A stretch of 64,000 bases of DNA from CAYVLA01 sp964549615 [NCBI: uncultured Thermococci archaeon] (lineage in GTDB: Archaea > CAYQAE01 > CAYVLA01), in contig CAZJVP010000072.1 in NCBI GenBank assembly GCA_964549615.1, positions 1 through 64,000 of the forward strand. Reading direction: 5' to 3'. The notes under the pieces were generated by a model. That model had not been told where the DNA came from. It searched no databases and saw only the letters and a program-made list of their open reading frames with translations. Of this stretch, positions 8,645 to 16,781 are shown piece by piece. Positions within the stretch are counted from its first letter, which is position 1, and each line of letters starts with the position of its first letter. The translations under genes and the position numbers were made by a program.

Positions 8645-11600
8645 TCATGAGCCGGATACGGCCGCGACGCAATCCATCATCTCTTTACGCACCTCGTTTA
8701 ACGTCTCGCCCAAGTTCTGGGGGATCTGCAGGAAGTTCATGACCTGATCGATGAACTTGGGCACACTGACCTCAATCAGGTGTCTGATCCGGCCCTTCAC
8801 GTCCTCGTCCACGTCCGTCTTCCCGGACGCCTCCAGGCATGCACGCAGGGCGGCCAGTATGCGGTAGTCCTCTATCCCTTCCCTCACAGCTTCCCAACGG
8901 CGGCTGGTGACCGGAGCGGTGCGGCCAGGATAAAGGATCATGTAGTCGTATCCCTCGGTGCGGGTCCAGGGGTCCTCGGTTCCCATTATGGAAGTCCAGA
9001 AGCCGATGCCGTTTACGCCGTAGCGGAACGCGAAGATGCCCGCGGCGCGATACTCGGCTACGAGGTCGCCGCCCTTGAGCGTGCGGCCGGCGGAGGTGCA
9101 GTTGGAATAGGAGCAGTTGTAGGACCATATCTCCTTTCCTGGGCCAGCCATGACCGCAGTCTTCTCGGGCTCCTGAGCAATCTGGTTGAGTCCTGGGCAC
9201 CAGATGTCGGTCACAGGAGCGAGAGCCTCGAACATCGCGACATCGCCGCCGCCGTTCACATAGATCCTGACCAGCGGGTCGGCTTCCTTGACCATCTTCC
9301 CGAACTCGACGAGCCTGCGAACAGCCGGCCACCCGATGCCGCCTGGCTCGTCGACGGGGTAGAGCGCGTAGTGCTGGCGATCAAACCCCAGCGACTGCAT
9401 GTGGGCGACGAGGTCGCTTAGGTACCCCTTCAACGCCTTCTTGTAGGCGGGGCTTCCGAACCCACAGGCCCCTTCCGCCGCCTCCAAGCTCGGATATCCT
9501 TGGAGAAGCACGACCACATCCTTCCCCCTGAGACGAGCTATCCGCGAATCCAGGCCAGAGTAGTCAAGCGGGCCGCAGAGCCTCCCATCCGCGCCGTACT
9601 TGGCGGAAGGGAGGCCGCCCACAGTATACACGTTGTTCCCGTGATCGAGCAACAGCCGGTATGTCGAATCGGCATAGTCCCTGAACTGCGAACTCTCAAC
9701 ATACGCCCACGTGCACAGCCGAAAGGCTCCAGGCGGCGCCATCTCGAACGGTATCACCTCAAGGGAGATCCTTACATGCGTCTCCGGGGCGGGCACCGCG
9801 CGTCTGTCCCTAGGCCCCTCGAGGACGCCGGCACCGTCGAGGGCCTGAATCCGCACCCTGACCTCGTGCTTGCCCGGGCTGACGGAGGCAAGATTCAGGT
9901 CCAGCCACACCTGAGCGTTCGACAATGAGGGAATCAAGACGGTGGATGACTGGTCGAGTTCGGGGAGCGCGTCGTACGCGATCTCGCCCATGGGGGTCGG
10001 CACGCCCACGACGTTGTGGATGGTAACCGACGGTCCGCCGGAATCGACCTCGGCATGGACGCGGGCCCTCAGCGTGCGGTCAGTGATGTTGAAAAGGTTC
10101 AAGACCACCGGCTCGTGTTCGCCGGGGACGGCGCGGCGGCCGATGGACAAGGGCTGGACTGCACTCCGTGGCACCTCGTCGGCCACCCCGAGGTTCTCCC
10201 ACGGATTGTCGGGCTCCGAGACGATCACGCTCGTCCCCGGCCCAAGGGACGCGGCCTCGCAGACCAGATCGGCGATCCGCATCGCCCGGAGGGCTGATGC
10301 CGAGAGAGCTGACGTGCGCTCCAGAACTTGGGTCCTCTCCGCCTCAGCGCCCCTCCCCGACAGGGACGCCTCCTGAGGCTGAGCCAGGGCACGAGCGCGA
10401 TCCTCAAGGAAGCAGGCCTCCCGTCTGAGGGCGGAAGCCGAGAGGGGCAGCGTTGCGTCAACCCTGTCGGCGGTTATACGCAGCTTTGCGACGGCCCGGG
10501 AAACGACCGAGCGGTCGTTGGAGAAGGGCTGGATGAAGAGTTCACGCGAACCAGATGCAATGGAGGTCCCGTTCGGATCGACCAGACACCAGGTGAAGGA
10601 GTATATCCCGGGCTGGGTTGCCTCAAGAGGCAGGACCACCTTGGCGTGATCCTCGCAGATTCCGACGGTGACGGACTGGGCCGATCCATCCGGCTTCAGA
10701 CAAGCCACGGTTGCCTTCAGGGGACGACCATCGCATGTGGGGTGTCTGACCGCGAATCTTGCGCCCTGGCCAGAGAGCATCTCGCCGGGGCACAGGTTCT
10801 CAGGCCACATCAGAGCCACCGATGCACGTTCCTCCCTGATCGCCGCGCCCGACATCGCAGAGTCGCGCCTGTACGAAAGCCAGCCCCTGGCATCGGGGCG
10901 TGCATCGGTCGAGAAGCACAGGACCTTCCCGGCCTCGCCCCCAGTGATCACCATCTCCAACCCCGTCGAACCGGCGTTCATTCTGCCGAACGCTGGGGTG
11001 GAGTTGATCGTGCGATGCCCAAACTGCTGGTCGAACAGCACTTCACCCCTCTGTCCGAGAACGAGCAACCTCCCGTTCTGAGTGCACAGCACGAATTCCC
11101 TCTGCCCGTCGGCATCGATGTCGAGTATCGCACCCGGAGCGAGCGTCCGGCCCTTCACGTCCAAGCACCAGAGTTGGGTTCCGTCCTCCGTGAACCGGTA
11201 GACCACGCCTCGTTCCGTGACGAGGAAGATGTCGGCCCAGCCGTCCCCATCAAAGTCTGCGACCGAGATGGACGAAGGCACCGGCCCATTGACGCTGCGC
11301 TGCCACAGCACATCTCCGCGGGCGTCAAGGCAGAATACCTGCCCCCCTGGCGTGCCCACTGCGACGCGCGGATGACCTTCGCTGGACGAGAAGACGACCG
11401 GGGCGCCGGTTTGCCAGGACTGGCTCGGGCCTCCGATCTTCCTGCTCCACAGAATCGACCCCTCCCCTGTGACCGCATAGATGTTGCCGCTTCCGGTGGC
11501 GATGACGATCTCCAACCGTCCGTCGCCGTTCAGATCCGAGACGGCAGGGCTCACCGGTGCACCCTCAACGCTCGCCTTCCATCTCACGGCGCCGGTCGAA

Positions 11601-12088
11601 GCGTCGAACGCCCAGACTGTGCCGTTTGCGTCCGTCTGAAGGACCTCCTGCTTTCCATCCCCTTCCAAGTCGCAGATCACCGCGGCCGACCAGCTCGTGG
11701 AGGAGCTCAGCTTGGCCCGCCAAACCTCCCTGCCCTCTCCGTCCAAGCAGTACAGATTCGCAGCGAGATCGGCCGCGTAGATCAGCCCGGGTCTGCCCTC
11801 GAGTCTTAAGACGGCCGGGTATGTGCAAAAGCGGCCCTGCGCCTCCCAGCGCCACTTCACCCTTCCGGCCCCGTCCAAGACTATGATCGAGGTTTGCCCC
11901 GCGACAACAGCTTCGTCCAAACCGTCTGCATCTACATCGGCGACGGTGGCTGCGCTCTCGATGAAAGTGTCGAGCGCCGCGGTCCAGAGGTGTCTTACCT
12001 TGAGCATCGCGGCTTCGCCCTGGGTGCATGTGGCTGGCACGAGCGCGGTCGCCCTCGGCTTCATGCGATCTCCATCCGAACAGGCCAT
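8645..12088 (-). CDS. Beta-propeller plus DUF4091-like glycoside hydrolase fusion
   Basis: A 1147-residue protein. About residues 30-400 are PQQ/FG-GAP-type propeller blades with repeated calcium-loop motifs (DVDADG, DLNGDG, DFDGDG, DIDADG) and repeats of the form WRWEAQG. The middle (about 420-720) is beta-rich and probably Ig-like. The C-terminal 380 residues contain the pattern YPVDEPGG, ILYPGRTAP and EGIEDYRILAAL, characteristic of DUF4091/GH123-related glycosidases; Asp-Glu in PVDEPG is a plausible catalytic pair. No clear signal peptide is seen. ATG 12088 is used; ATG 12064 or ATG 12007 (MLKVRHLW) would also keep the whole propeller. It is likely a large carbohydrate-binding hydrolase opening the carbohydrate region. 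Confidence 0.8.
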   Translation of the reverse strand: MACSDGDRMKPRATALVPATCTQGEAAMLKVRHLWTAALDTFIESAATVADVDADGLDEAVVAGQTSIIVLDGAGRVKWRWEAQGRFCTYPAVLRLEGRPGLIYAADLAANLYCLDGEGREVWRAKLSSSTSWSAAVICDLEGDGKQEVLQTDANGTVWAFDASTGAVRWKASVEGAPVSPAVSDLNGDGRLEIVIATGSGNIYAVTGEGSILWSRKIGGPSQSWQTGAPVVFSSSEGHPRVAVGTPGGQVFCLDARGDVLWQRSVNGPVPSSISVADFDGDGWADIFLVTERGVVYRFTEDGTQLWCLDVKGRTLAPGAILDIDADGQREFVLCTQNGRLLVLGQRGEVLFDQQFGHRTINSTPAFGRMNAGSTGLEMVITGGEAGKVLCFSTDARPDARGWLSYRRDSAMSGAAIREERASVALMWPENLCPGEMLSGQGARFAVRHPTCDGRPLKATVACLKPDGSAQSVTVGICEDHAKVVLPLEATQPGIYSFTWCLVDPNGTSIASGSRELFIQPFSNDRSVVSRAVAKLRITADRVDATLPLSASALRREACFLEDRARALAQPQEASLSGRGAEAERTQVLERTSALSASALRAMRIADLVCEAASLGPGTSVIVSEPDNPWENLGVADEVPRSAVQPLSIGRRAVPGEHEPVVLNLFNITDRTLRARVHAEVDSGGPSVTIHNVVGVPTPMGEIAYDALPELDQSSTVLIPSLSNAQVWLDLNLASVSPGKHEVRVRIQALDGAGVLEGPRDRRAVPAPETHVRISLEVIPFEMAPPGAFRLCTWAYVESSQFRDYADSTYRLLLDHGNNVYTVGGLPSAKYGADGRLCGPLDYSGLDSRIARLRGKDVVVLLQGYPSLEAAEGACGFGSPAYKKALKGYLSDLVAHMQSLGFDRQHYALYPVDEPGGIGWPAVRRLVEFGKMVKEADPLVRIYVNGGGDVAMFEALAPVTDIWCPGLNQIAQEPEKTAVMAGPGKEIWSYNCSYSNCTSAGRTLKGGDLVAEYRAAGIFAFRYGVNGIGFWTSIMGTEDPWTRTEGYDYMILYPGRTAPVTSRRWEAVREGIEDYRILAALRACLEASGKTDVDEDVKGRIRHLIEVSVPKFIDQVMNFLQIPQNLGETLNEVRKEMMDCVAAVSGS

Positions 12089-12237
12089 ACAGTGACCAAC
12101 CCCCGCCAGTACGTCCGCAGAGGGGTATCTAGCCTTGACGGGACGTGCGCTTGATAATTGTCATCTGGGCATGCCGGCCGTCCACTGCCGACGTTGACGC
12201 CACTTGGGAAGGAACCTCGACGAGCGGGGATCGGCTC

Positions 12238-12810
12238 CTAGCTCTGCCCGTCCAAGGGCTTGGCCCAGAACCTGTAGGCGCACGTGGGGCAGGTGTTCCT
12301 GTAAGCATCGCCGAGGTGCACGGGGCTCCATTGCCTGTCGAAAACGGTTCCACATCTCGGGCACCGCGTCTTGCCCTGAGGCCTGGAACGTTCGCGCTGT
12401 GCAAGGTAGAGGGTCAGGAGGATGCTCCCCAAGATCGAGCCTATCAGAAGAATCCACAAGGCGGTCCCGGCAGCACCAAAGCTGCTCACGAAGTGGACTG
12501 AGATCGAGGCCCTCTCGGTTCGGTCCGAGAAGTACGCCACCGCCTCTATGAGGTGTGGCCCGTCCGGGTAGTCCGTCGTCCTGAACGCCCACCTGAAGGG
12601 CGGGCCCGTGAGGGCAAGTTGAAGATGACCGTCAAGGTAGAACTCCACTCTCGTTGCCCCTTCTGCCTTGACCCTCGCCGAGTAGCTGCCCTTGATCTTA
12701 CCACCCATACTCGTGCCGAACTCCCTTCGGAGCTTGAGCTCGATGGAACTGCAGCTTCCAGGAGACATCAGCAAGGCGATGACGAACGCGCCGATGAGAT
12801 ATCTTCGCAT
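12238..12810 (-). CDS. Signal peptide - Ig-like - TM - zinc ribbon membrane protein
   Basis: A 190-residue protein. Residues 1-22 form a signal peptide (RRYLIGAFVIALLMSPG). A beta-rich external domain follows, with a pattern typical of Ig-like modules (VEFYLDGHLQ, PDGPHLIEAVAY). A membrane segment lies at about residues 122-143 (ALWILLIGSILGSILLTLYL). A cytosolic zinc ribbon has two Cys pairs (CPRCG, CPTCA). ATG 12810 is chosen because the signal peptide starts there. The layout suggests a surface sensor or scaffold whose zinc ribbon contacts an internal partner; no specific function is known. Confidence 0.75.
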   Translation of the reverse strand: MRRYLIGAFVIALLMSPGSCSSIELKLRREFGTSMGGKIKGSYSARVKAEGATRVEFYLDGHLQLALTGPPFRWAFRTTDYPDGPHLIEAVAYFSDRTERASISVHFVSSFGAAGTALWILLIGSILGSILLTLYLAQRERSRPQGKTRCPRCGTVFDRQWSPVHLGDAYRNTCPTCAYRFWAKPLDGQS

Positions 12811-13051
12811 CTTCGTGCCCCCGCGAACCAGTTGAGCCACGTTGATGTCCGGGCATCCCTGAAGTATGTTGTTCCCTTGGGTTCTTGGGGCGACGACGTT
12901 CACGAGCTGCGTCGATGGGCGACCCTAGTCCCCGCATCCAAGCGGTCTCTCGAGAGGCCACAAAGCGCCGCGGAGCATCAGCGGAAAAGCGACATCAGAG
13001 CGGCCAAGCAAGGCCTTCCCGCCACGACCCCCCGGAATCAAGCTGAGGGTA

Positions 13052-13062
13052 GCTATTTAAGG
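13052..13062 (+). promoter_or_regulatory. TATA box far upstream of TFB
   Basis: GCTATTTAAGG is a good archaeal TATA element, but it lies about 280 bases before the TFB start, implying a long leader or a separate RNA beginning near 13083. Confidence 0.5.
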
Positions 13063-13334
13063 TACGTCCCCCAACGAACTGCCGTCAAAGGCAAGGAACC
13101 GACTAAGTCGACGGAATCTGGGTCCCCGCCGACCTGGGAATGCGTTGTCTCCGTTGAGGCTGAGGGTTCCAGAGGAAAGAGTCCGGCCAAGAACGTCTGT
13201 TCTTCCCAAGCCCGGTGCTTTGGCTGCGCCGCGCCCGAACACCAGAAGGGCAGAGCTCGCGGCATCATGAGAGGGATGATAGTTTGGATTTGCTGAACTC
13301 GAAGCATCGACCTCAGGAACCCCTAGTCAATGAG
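13063..13334 (+). other. Unexplained transcribed leader or non-coding RNA upstream of TFB
   Basis: About 270 bases without a credible gene follow a clear TATA box. Short self-complementary pieces are visible (CGACT/AGTCG at about 13100-13111, CCGTC/GACGG). A GAGGAAAGAGTCCGG stretch at about 13172 loosely recalls the first conserved block of RNase P RNA, but the matching distal block is absent. It may be a regulated 5' leader of TFB or a small RNA of unknown kind. Confidence 0.3.
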
Positions 13335-14246
13335 ATGGACGCACCGCTTGAATGCCCCGAGTGTGGCTCGCTCAGGCATGCCTACGACCACAGCCGAGCG
13401 GAGGTCGTCTGTTCTGACTGCGGGCTTGTCCTCGAGGACAGGATAGCCGACCAAGGGCCGGATTGGAGAGGATTTGACAGCGACGAAAGGATGGCCCGCG
13501 AACACACTGGGCCCCCGATGACGTACACCATTCACGACGGGGGGCTCTCTGCCATGATAGATCCCCGCGACTACGACGCAGGTGGGTCGCCGCTGAAACC
13601 GGCGACCAGAGCCCAGATGTACAGGCTGAGGAAATGGGACAGGCGGGCCAGGGTATCCGGATCGGTTGAGAGGAATCTGTCCTGGGCTCTTTCCGAGTTG
13701 GACAGGGTTGCGGACCAGCTACGGCTTCCGCGCAACGTTCGTGAGGCCGCCTCGCTGCTCTACAGGAGGACCGTCGAGAATGGGTTGACGCGGGGACGAT
13801 CGATAGAATGCTCCACAGCCTCGTCTCTGTACATTTCCTGCAGGCAGTTCGGCATACCCAGAACCCTTGAGGAGATTGCCGAGGTCACGAAGTACGACAA
13901 GAAGGAGATCGGCAGAAGCTATCGACTGATGGCCAGGGACATGGGCATCCATCTTCCGCCCGTGAACGCGATGGACTATATCCCGCGCTTCACAAGCCTC
14001 CTGGGCCTTCCGGGAAGGGTGGGGACCAAGGCAGTTGCGATCTTGAAGGAGGTAATAGAGGAGGGAATGGGGTCCGGCAAGGGTCCGGCTGGCATCGCAG
14101 CGGCGGCCATCTACACTGCCTGCGTGCTTGAGGAGGCTCCGCGCACGCAGAAGGAGATCTCAGCGATCACCGGCGTCACCGAGGTGACCGTGCGCAACAG
14201 GTACAAGGACATCGCCGAGTATCTGGACCTCGATGTGGTGACCTGA
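13335..14246 (+). CDS. tfb: Transcription initiation factor B
   Basis: A 303-residue TFIIB homologue. It bridges TBP and RNA polymerase at promoters. The N-terminal zinc ribbon has CPEC and CSDC pairs (residues 6-30). The B-reader/linker region contains DWRGFDSDER. Two cyclin folds follow from about residue 110, with the family motifs ECSTASSLYISCRQ, GPAGIAAAAIYTACV and GVTEVTVRNRYKDI (recognition helix for BRE). Length and order are standard. ATG 13335 is chosen; the frame upstream is not conserved. It is preceded by an unusually long gap with a TATA box. Confidence 0.97.
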   Translation: MDAPLECPECGSLRHAYDHSRAEVVCSDCGLVLEDRIADQGPDWRGFDSDERMAREHTGPPMTYTIHDGGLSAMIDPRDYDAGGSPLKPATRAQMYRLRKWDRRARVSGSVERNLSWALSELDRVADQLRLPRNVREAASLLYRRTVENGLTRGRSIECSTASSLYISCRQFGIPRTLEEIAEVTKYDKKEIGRSYRLMARDMGIHLPPVNAMDYIPRFTSLLGLPGRVGTKAVAILKEVIEEGMGSGKGPAGIAAAAIYTACVLEEAPRTQKEISAITGVTEVTVRNRYKDIAEYLDLDVVT

Positions 14247-14489
14247 TTCCTCCCGCCACCGATCAAAAAAAGTCGGCCCATTCCCAGGCCACTCGGTGGA
14301 ACCCGGAACATGGGCCCTTCATCAATTGCTTCGGGATGGCACAGGACATGAGAGGTCTTGGACTTCTCACAAGAACGGGATGTATCTCGAACGAACCCTC
14401 ACGCCCTAAGAAAAGGGATGAAAGCAAACGCCCGTGAAACCCTGTTCCACGTTCTGTTCTATCCCTATCTCTTCCGATTGCTCTAGGCT

Positions 14490-14666
14490 CTAGAAACCTC
14501 TTCTAGCTGGCCTGTGCTTCCTGTAGCAGTCTTGGCAGTATACGGGTCGCCCCTCGGTGGGCTTGAACGGGACCTCGCACTCGTTCCCACAGTCAGAGCA
14601 CACAGCCTTGTGCATCTCTCTGGGGCCAGCGCCAAAACCGCTGAAGCTTCGCCTTCCATAACTCAA
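14490..14666 (-). CDS. Small CxxC-CxxC zinc-ribbon protein
   Basis: A 58-residue protein with an N-terminal S/G/F/R-rich arm (YGRRSFSGFGAG), then MHKAVCSDCG, the conserved block VPFKPTEGRPVYCQDC and a basic end. This is a known small archaeal/bacterial zinc-ribbon type; a nucleic-acid-binding role is inferred. TTG at 14666 is selected because GGAG sits 8 bases upstream and the family starts with this segment; GTG 14693 is an alternative giving 67 residues. Confidence 0.8.
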   Translation of the reverse strand: MSYGRRSFSGFGAGPREMHKAVCSDCGNECEVPFKPTEGRPVYCQDCYRKHRPARRGF

Positions 14667-14745
14667 TTTCGTTCGCTCCTTAGGGGGGAACACTGACGCA
14701 TAGCATGCGCCAAGGCGCTCCCCCGGGCAGGCATCGCCAGAGAGG

Positions 14746-14756
14746 CCTAATAAATG
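14746..14756 (-). promoter_or_regulatory. TATA box for small zinc-ribbon gene
   Basis: The minus strand reads CATTTATTAGG. It predicts transcription from about 14725, leaving a leader with the GGAG site before TTG 14666. Confidence 0.5.
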
Positions 14757-15125
14757 AATGCATCCGGCTTCCTGAAAACACCATTATGTCTTCTCGAATG
14801 CCGTTTGCTGGGGAGGAGGCTCGAGCCAAAGCTCGGTGAGGCGAAAGCAGAGCTGAGGAGAGCTCCGAGGCGGCTGACGAGGTTGACCTGCCCGCGCGTC
14901 CGGCCGCTAGCAATCACGTTCCGCAGGCTGTCCGTCGACCACATCAAGGGTCCTTGATGCCGCCCCTGCACGGCGAGGCGATCCCCAAACGAATGGCCCA
15001 TGCAGGGCTCGGCTTCGGCCCTGGAGCGAGTTGACTTCTGCGCAGACGAACCCCTGAAGGAGCCGGTGGCAGCGAAGGCTGCGGCGACACACGCAGCCGG
15101 TGATCGGCTCAAATCCTGCTTGGAT
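14757..15125. other. Gene-free region before the PLP decarboxylase
   Basis: No credible gene, RNA or repeat is seen. Open frames here have none of the composition of neighbouring proteins. The only signals are the promoters at either end. Confidence 0.5.
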
Positions 15126-15134
15126 AGATATTTT
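15126..15134 (+). promoter_or_regulatory. TATA box giving a leaderless PLP-decarboxylase mRNA
   Basis: AGATATTTT is centred 29 bases before ATG 15159, so transcription should start essentially at the start codon. This supports 15159 over the upstream in-frame ATG at 15000. Confidence 0.55.
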
Positions 15135-15158
15135 GGCCGCCGAGCATCCGGCCCCTCC

Positions 15159-16781
15159 ATGACCGCCTCTACGACCATATCGCAATCCGATTCTAACCCA
15201 CATCCCGGCACCGAGGAGTCACTTGACCCAGCTGACTGGGCAGCGATGCGAAGGCTGGGGCACAGGATGGTGGATGACATGATGGAATACCTGATGTCCG
15301 TGCGCGAGCGGCCCGTCTGGAGACCCGTGCCGGAGGAGGTTAAGGAGAGACTGCGTCGGCCCCTGCCCCTCGATCCGGAAGCCCCCGAAAGGATCTACGA
15401 GGACTTCACCAAGGACATACTTCCCTACCCGCTGGGCAACATCCATCCGCGCTTCTGGGGATGGGTGTGCGGAACCGGCACCCCGCTCGGGATGCTCGCC
15501 GAGATGCTGGCGGCCGGCATGAATTCGAACCTTGCCGGTGCCGACCATGTCGCAAACTACGTTGAGGCTCAGGTACTCCAGTGGTGCAAGGAAATGCTGG
15601 GCTACCCCCGTGAGGCCAGCGGCATCCTCGTCAGCGGCTGCTCCATGGCCAACCTGATCGGGCTGGCTGTCGCGCGGAACGCCGTGGCAGGTTTCGATGT
15701 GCGCAGGGAAGGGCTTCAAGGGGGAAACAGGAGGATCGTATTCTACTCGTCGACGGAGGCGCACGCCTCTGTCCAGAAAGCCGTCGAGCTGCTGGGACTG
15801 GGCTCGAAATCGCTACGCAAGATCCCGGTGGACGAGGAGTTCCGCATCCATATCGCATCGCTCAGGAGGGCTGTCTCGAGGGACCGAAAGAGGGGGTATC
15901 ACCCGGGATGCGTCGTCGGGAACGCGGGGACGATCAACACGGGGGCGATCGACGACCTCGATCGGCTGGCGGACTTCTGCGAGCGAGAGGATCTCTGGTT
16001 CCACGTGGACGGCGCGTTCGGAGCGCTAGCTGCCCTATCCGCCGAACTCCGCCACCTCGTCTCAGGGATCGAGAGGGCCGACTCGCTGGCCTTCGATTTC
16101 CACAAGTGGATGTACATGCCCATCGAGATCGGATGCGTCCTTGTGAGGAACGAGGCCTACCACAGGCAAGCCTTTTCGATCGTCGAGGGATACCTAGCCC
16201 ACGAGGAAGGAGGATTGGCGGGCGGGGCCCCGTGGTTTCACGAGTACGGTCTCCAGCTCACCCGAGGCTTCAGAGCGCTGAAGGCGTGGATGTCCATCCG
16301 GGAGCATGGAGTCAGGAAATACGGTCGCCTCATCAAGCAGAACGTCGAGCAGGCGCGCTACCTCGCACGGCTGGTGGACGGCTCAAAGGAGTTGGAGCGT
16401 CTAGCCCCGGTCCCGCTGAACATCGTATGCTTCAGGTTCAAGGAGGCGCCAGCCGGCGTTGACCTCGACGCGGTGAACCGCGCCATATTCCGTGAAATCT
16501 CGGAACGAGGCATCGCGGTTCCGTCCTACGCAAGGATCCGGGGCAAGTACTGCCTGCGGGTGGCAATAACAAATCATCGCAGCCGGAGGGAGGACTTCGA
16601 CCTGCTGGTACGCGAGGTCATCCGAATAGGCCGAAGCATCGTCGGAAAGGCAATCCGAGAGGGAGAGGAGCACGCGAGGCGAAGCACCGCCCTAGGGCGA
16701 AACAAGCCAGGCCGAAGAGCCAGAGTGCCACGCCCTCATCCAGCTGCTCCCTCAGGGAGATGGGATAGGCGCACATGCTGA
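15159..16781 (+). CDS. PLP-dependent amino-acid decarboxylase (aromatic amino acid/glutamate decarboxylase family)
   Basis: A 540-residue group II decarboxylase. Conserved features are HPRFWGWV, the substrate-loop GNIHP, NAGTINTGAIDDL, WFHVDGAFG (Asp contacts the PLP ring nitrogen) and DFHKWMY (Lys forms the Schiff base). It most resembles aromatic-L-amino-acid/tyrosine decarboxylases; the exact substrate (Tyr, Trp, Phe, Glu or Asp) cannot be read from these motifs. The last 50 or so residues are basic and lie in a 164-base convergent overlap with the next gene. ATG 15159 fits a leaderless transcript. Confidence 0.9.
   Translation: MTASTTISQSDSNPHPGTEESLDPADWAAMRRLGHRMVDDMMEYLMSVRERPVWRPVPEEVKERLRRPLPLDPEAPERIYEDFTKDILPYPLGNIHPRFWGWVCGTGTPLGMLAEMLAAGMNSNLAGADHVANYVEAQVLQWCKEMLGYPREASGILVSGCSMANLIGLAVARNAVAGFDVRREGLQGGNRRIVFYSSTEAHASVQKAVELLGLGSKSLRKIPVDEEFRIHIASLRRAVSRDRKRGYHPGCVVGNAGTINTGAIDDLDRLADFCEREDLWFHVDGAFGALAALSAELRHLVSGIERADSLAFDFHKWMYMPIEIGCVLVRNEAYHRQAFSIVEGYLAHEEGGLAGGAPWFHEYGLQLTRGFRALKAWMSIREHGVRKYGRLIKQNVEQARYLARLVDGSKELERLAPVPLNIVCFRFKEAPAGVDLDAVNRAIFREISERGIAVPSYARIRGKYCLRVAITNHRSRREDFDLLVREVIRIGRSIVGKAIREGEEHARRSTALGRNKPGRRARVPRPHPAAPSGRWDRRTC

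Noticed and set aside
13160-13260. Possible RNase P RNA (GAGGAAAGAGTCCGG)
   Set aside because: The distal ACAGAA...GGCUUA block and P1 pairing are missing, and the spacing is too short.
14747-15280. Minus-strand 177-codon open frame before the PLP decarboxylase
   Set aside because: S/R-rich shadow composition, overlaps the decarboxylase start, no family motifs.
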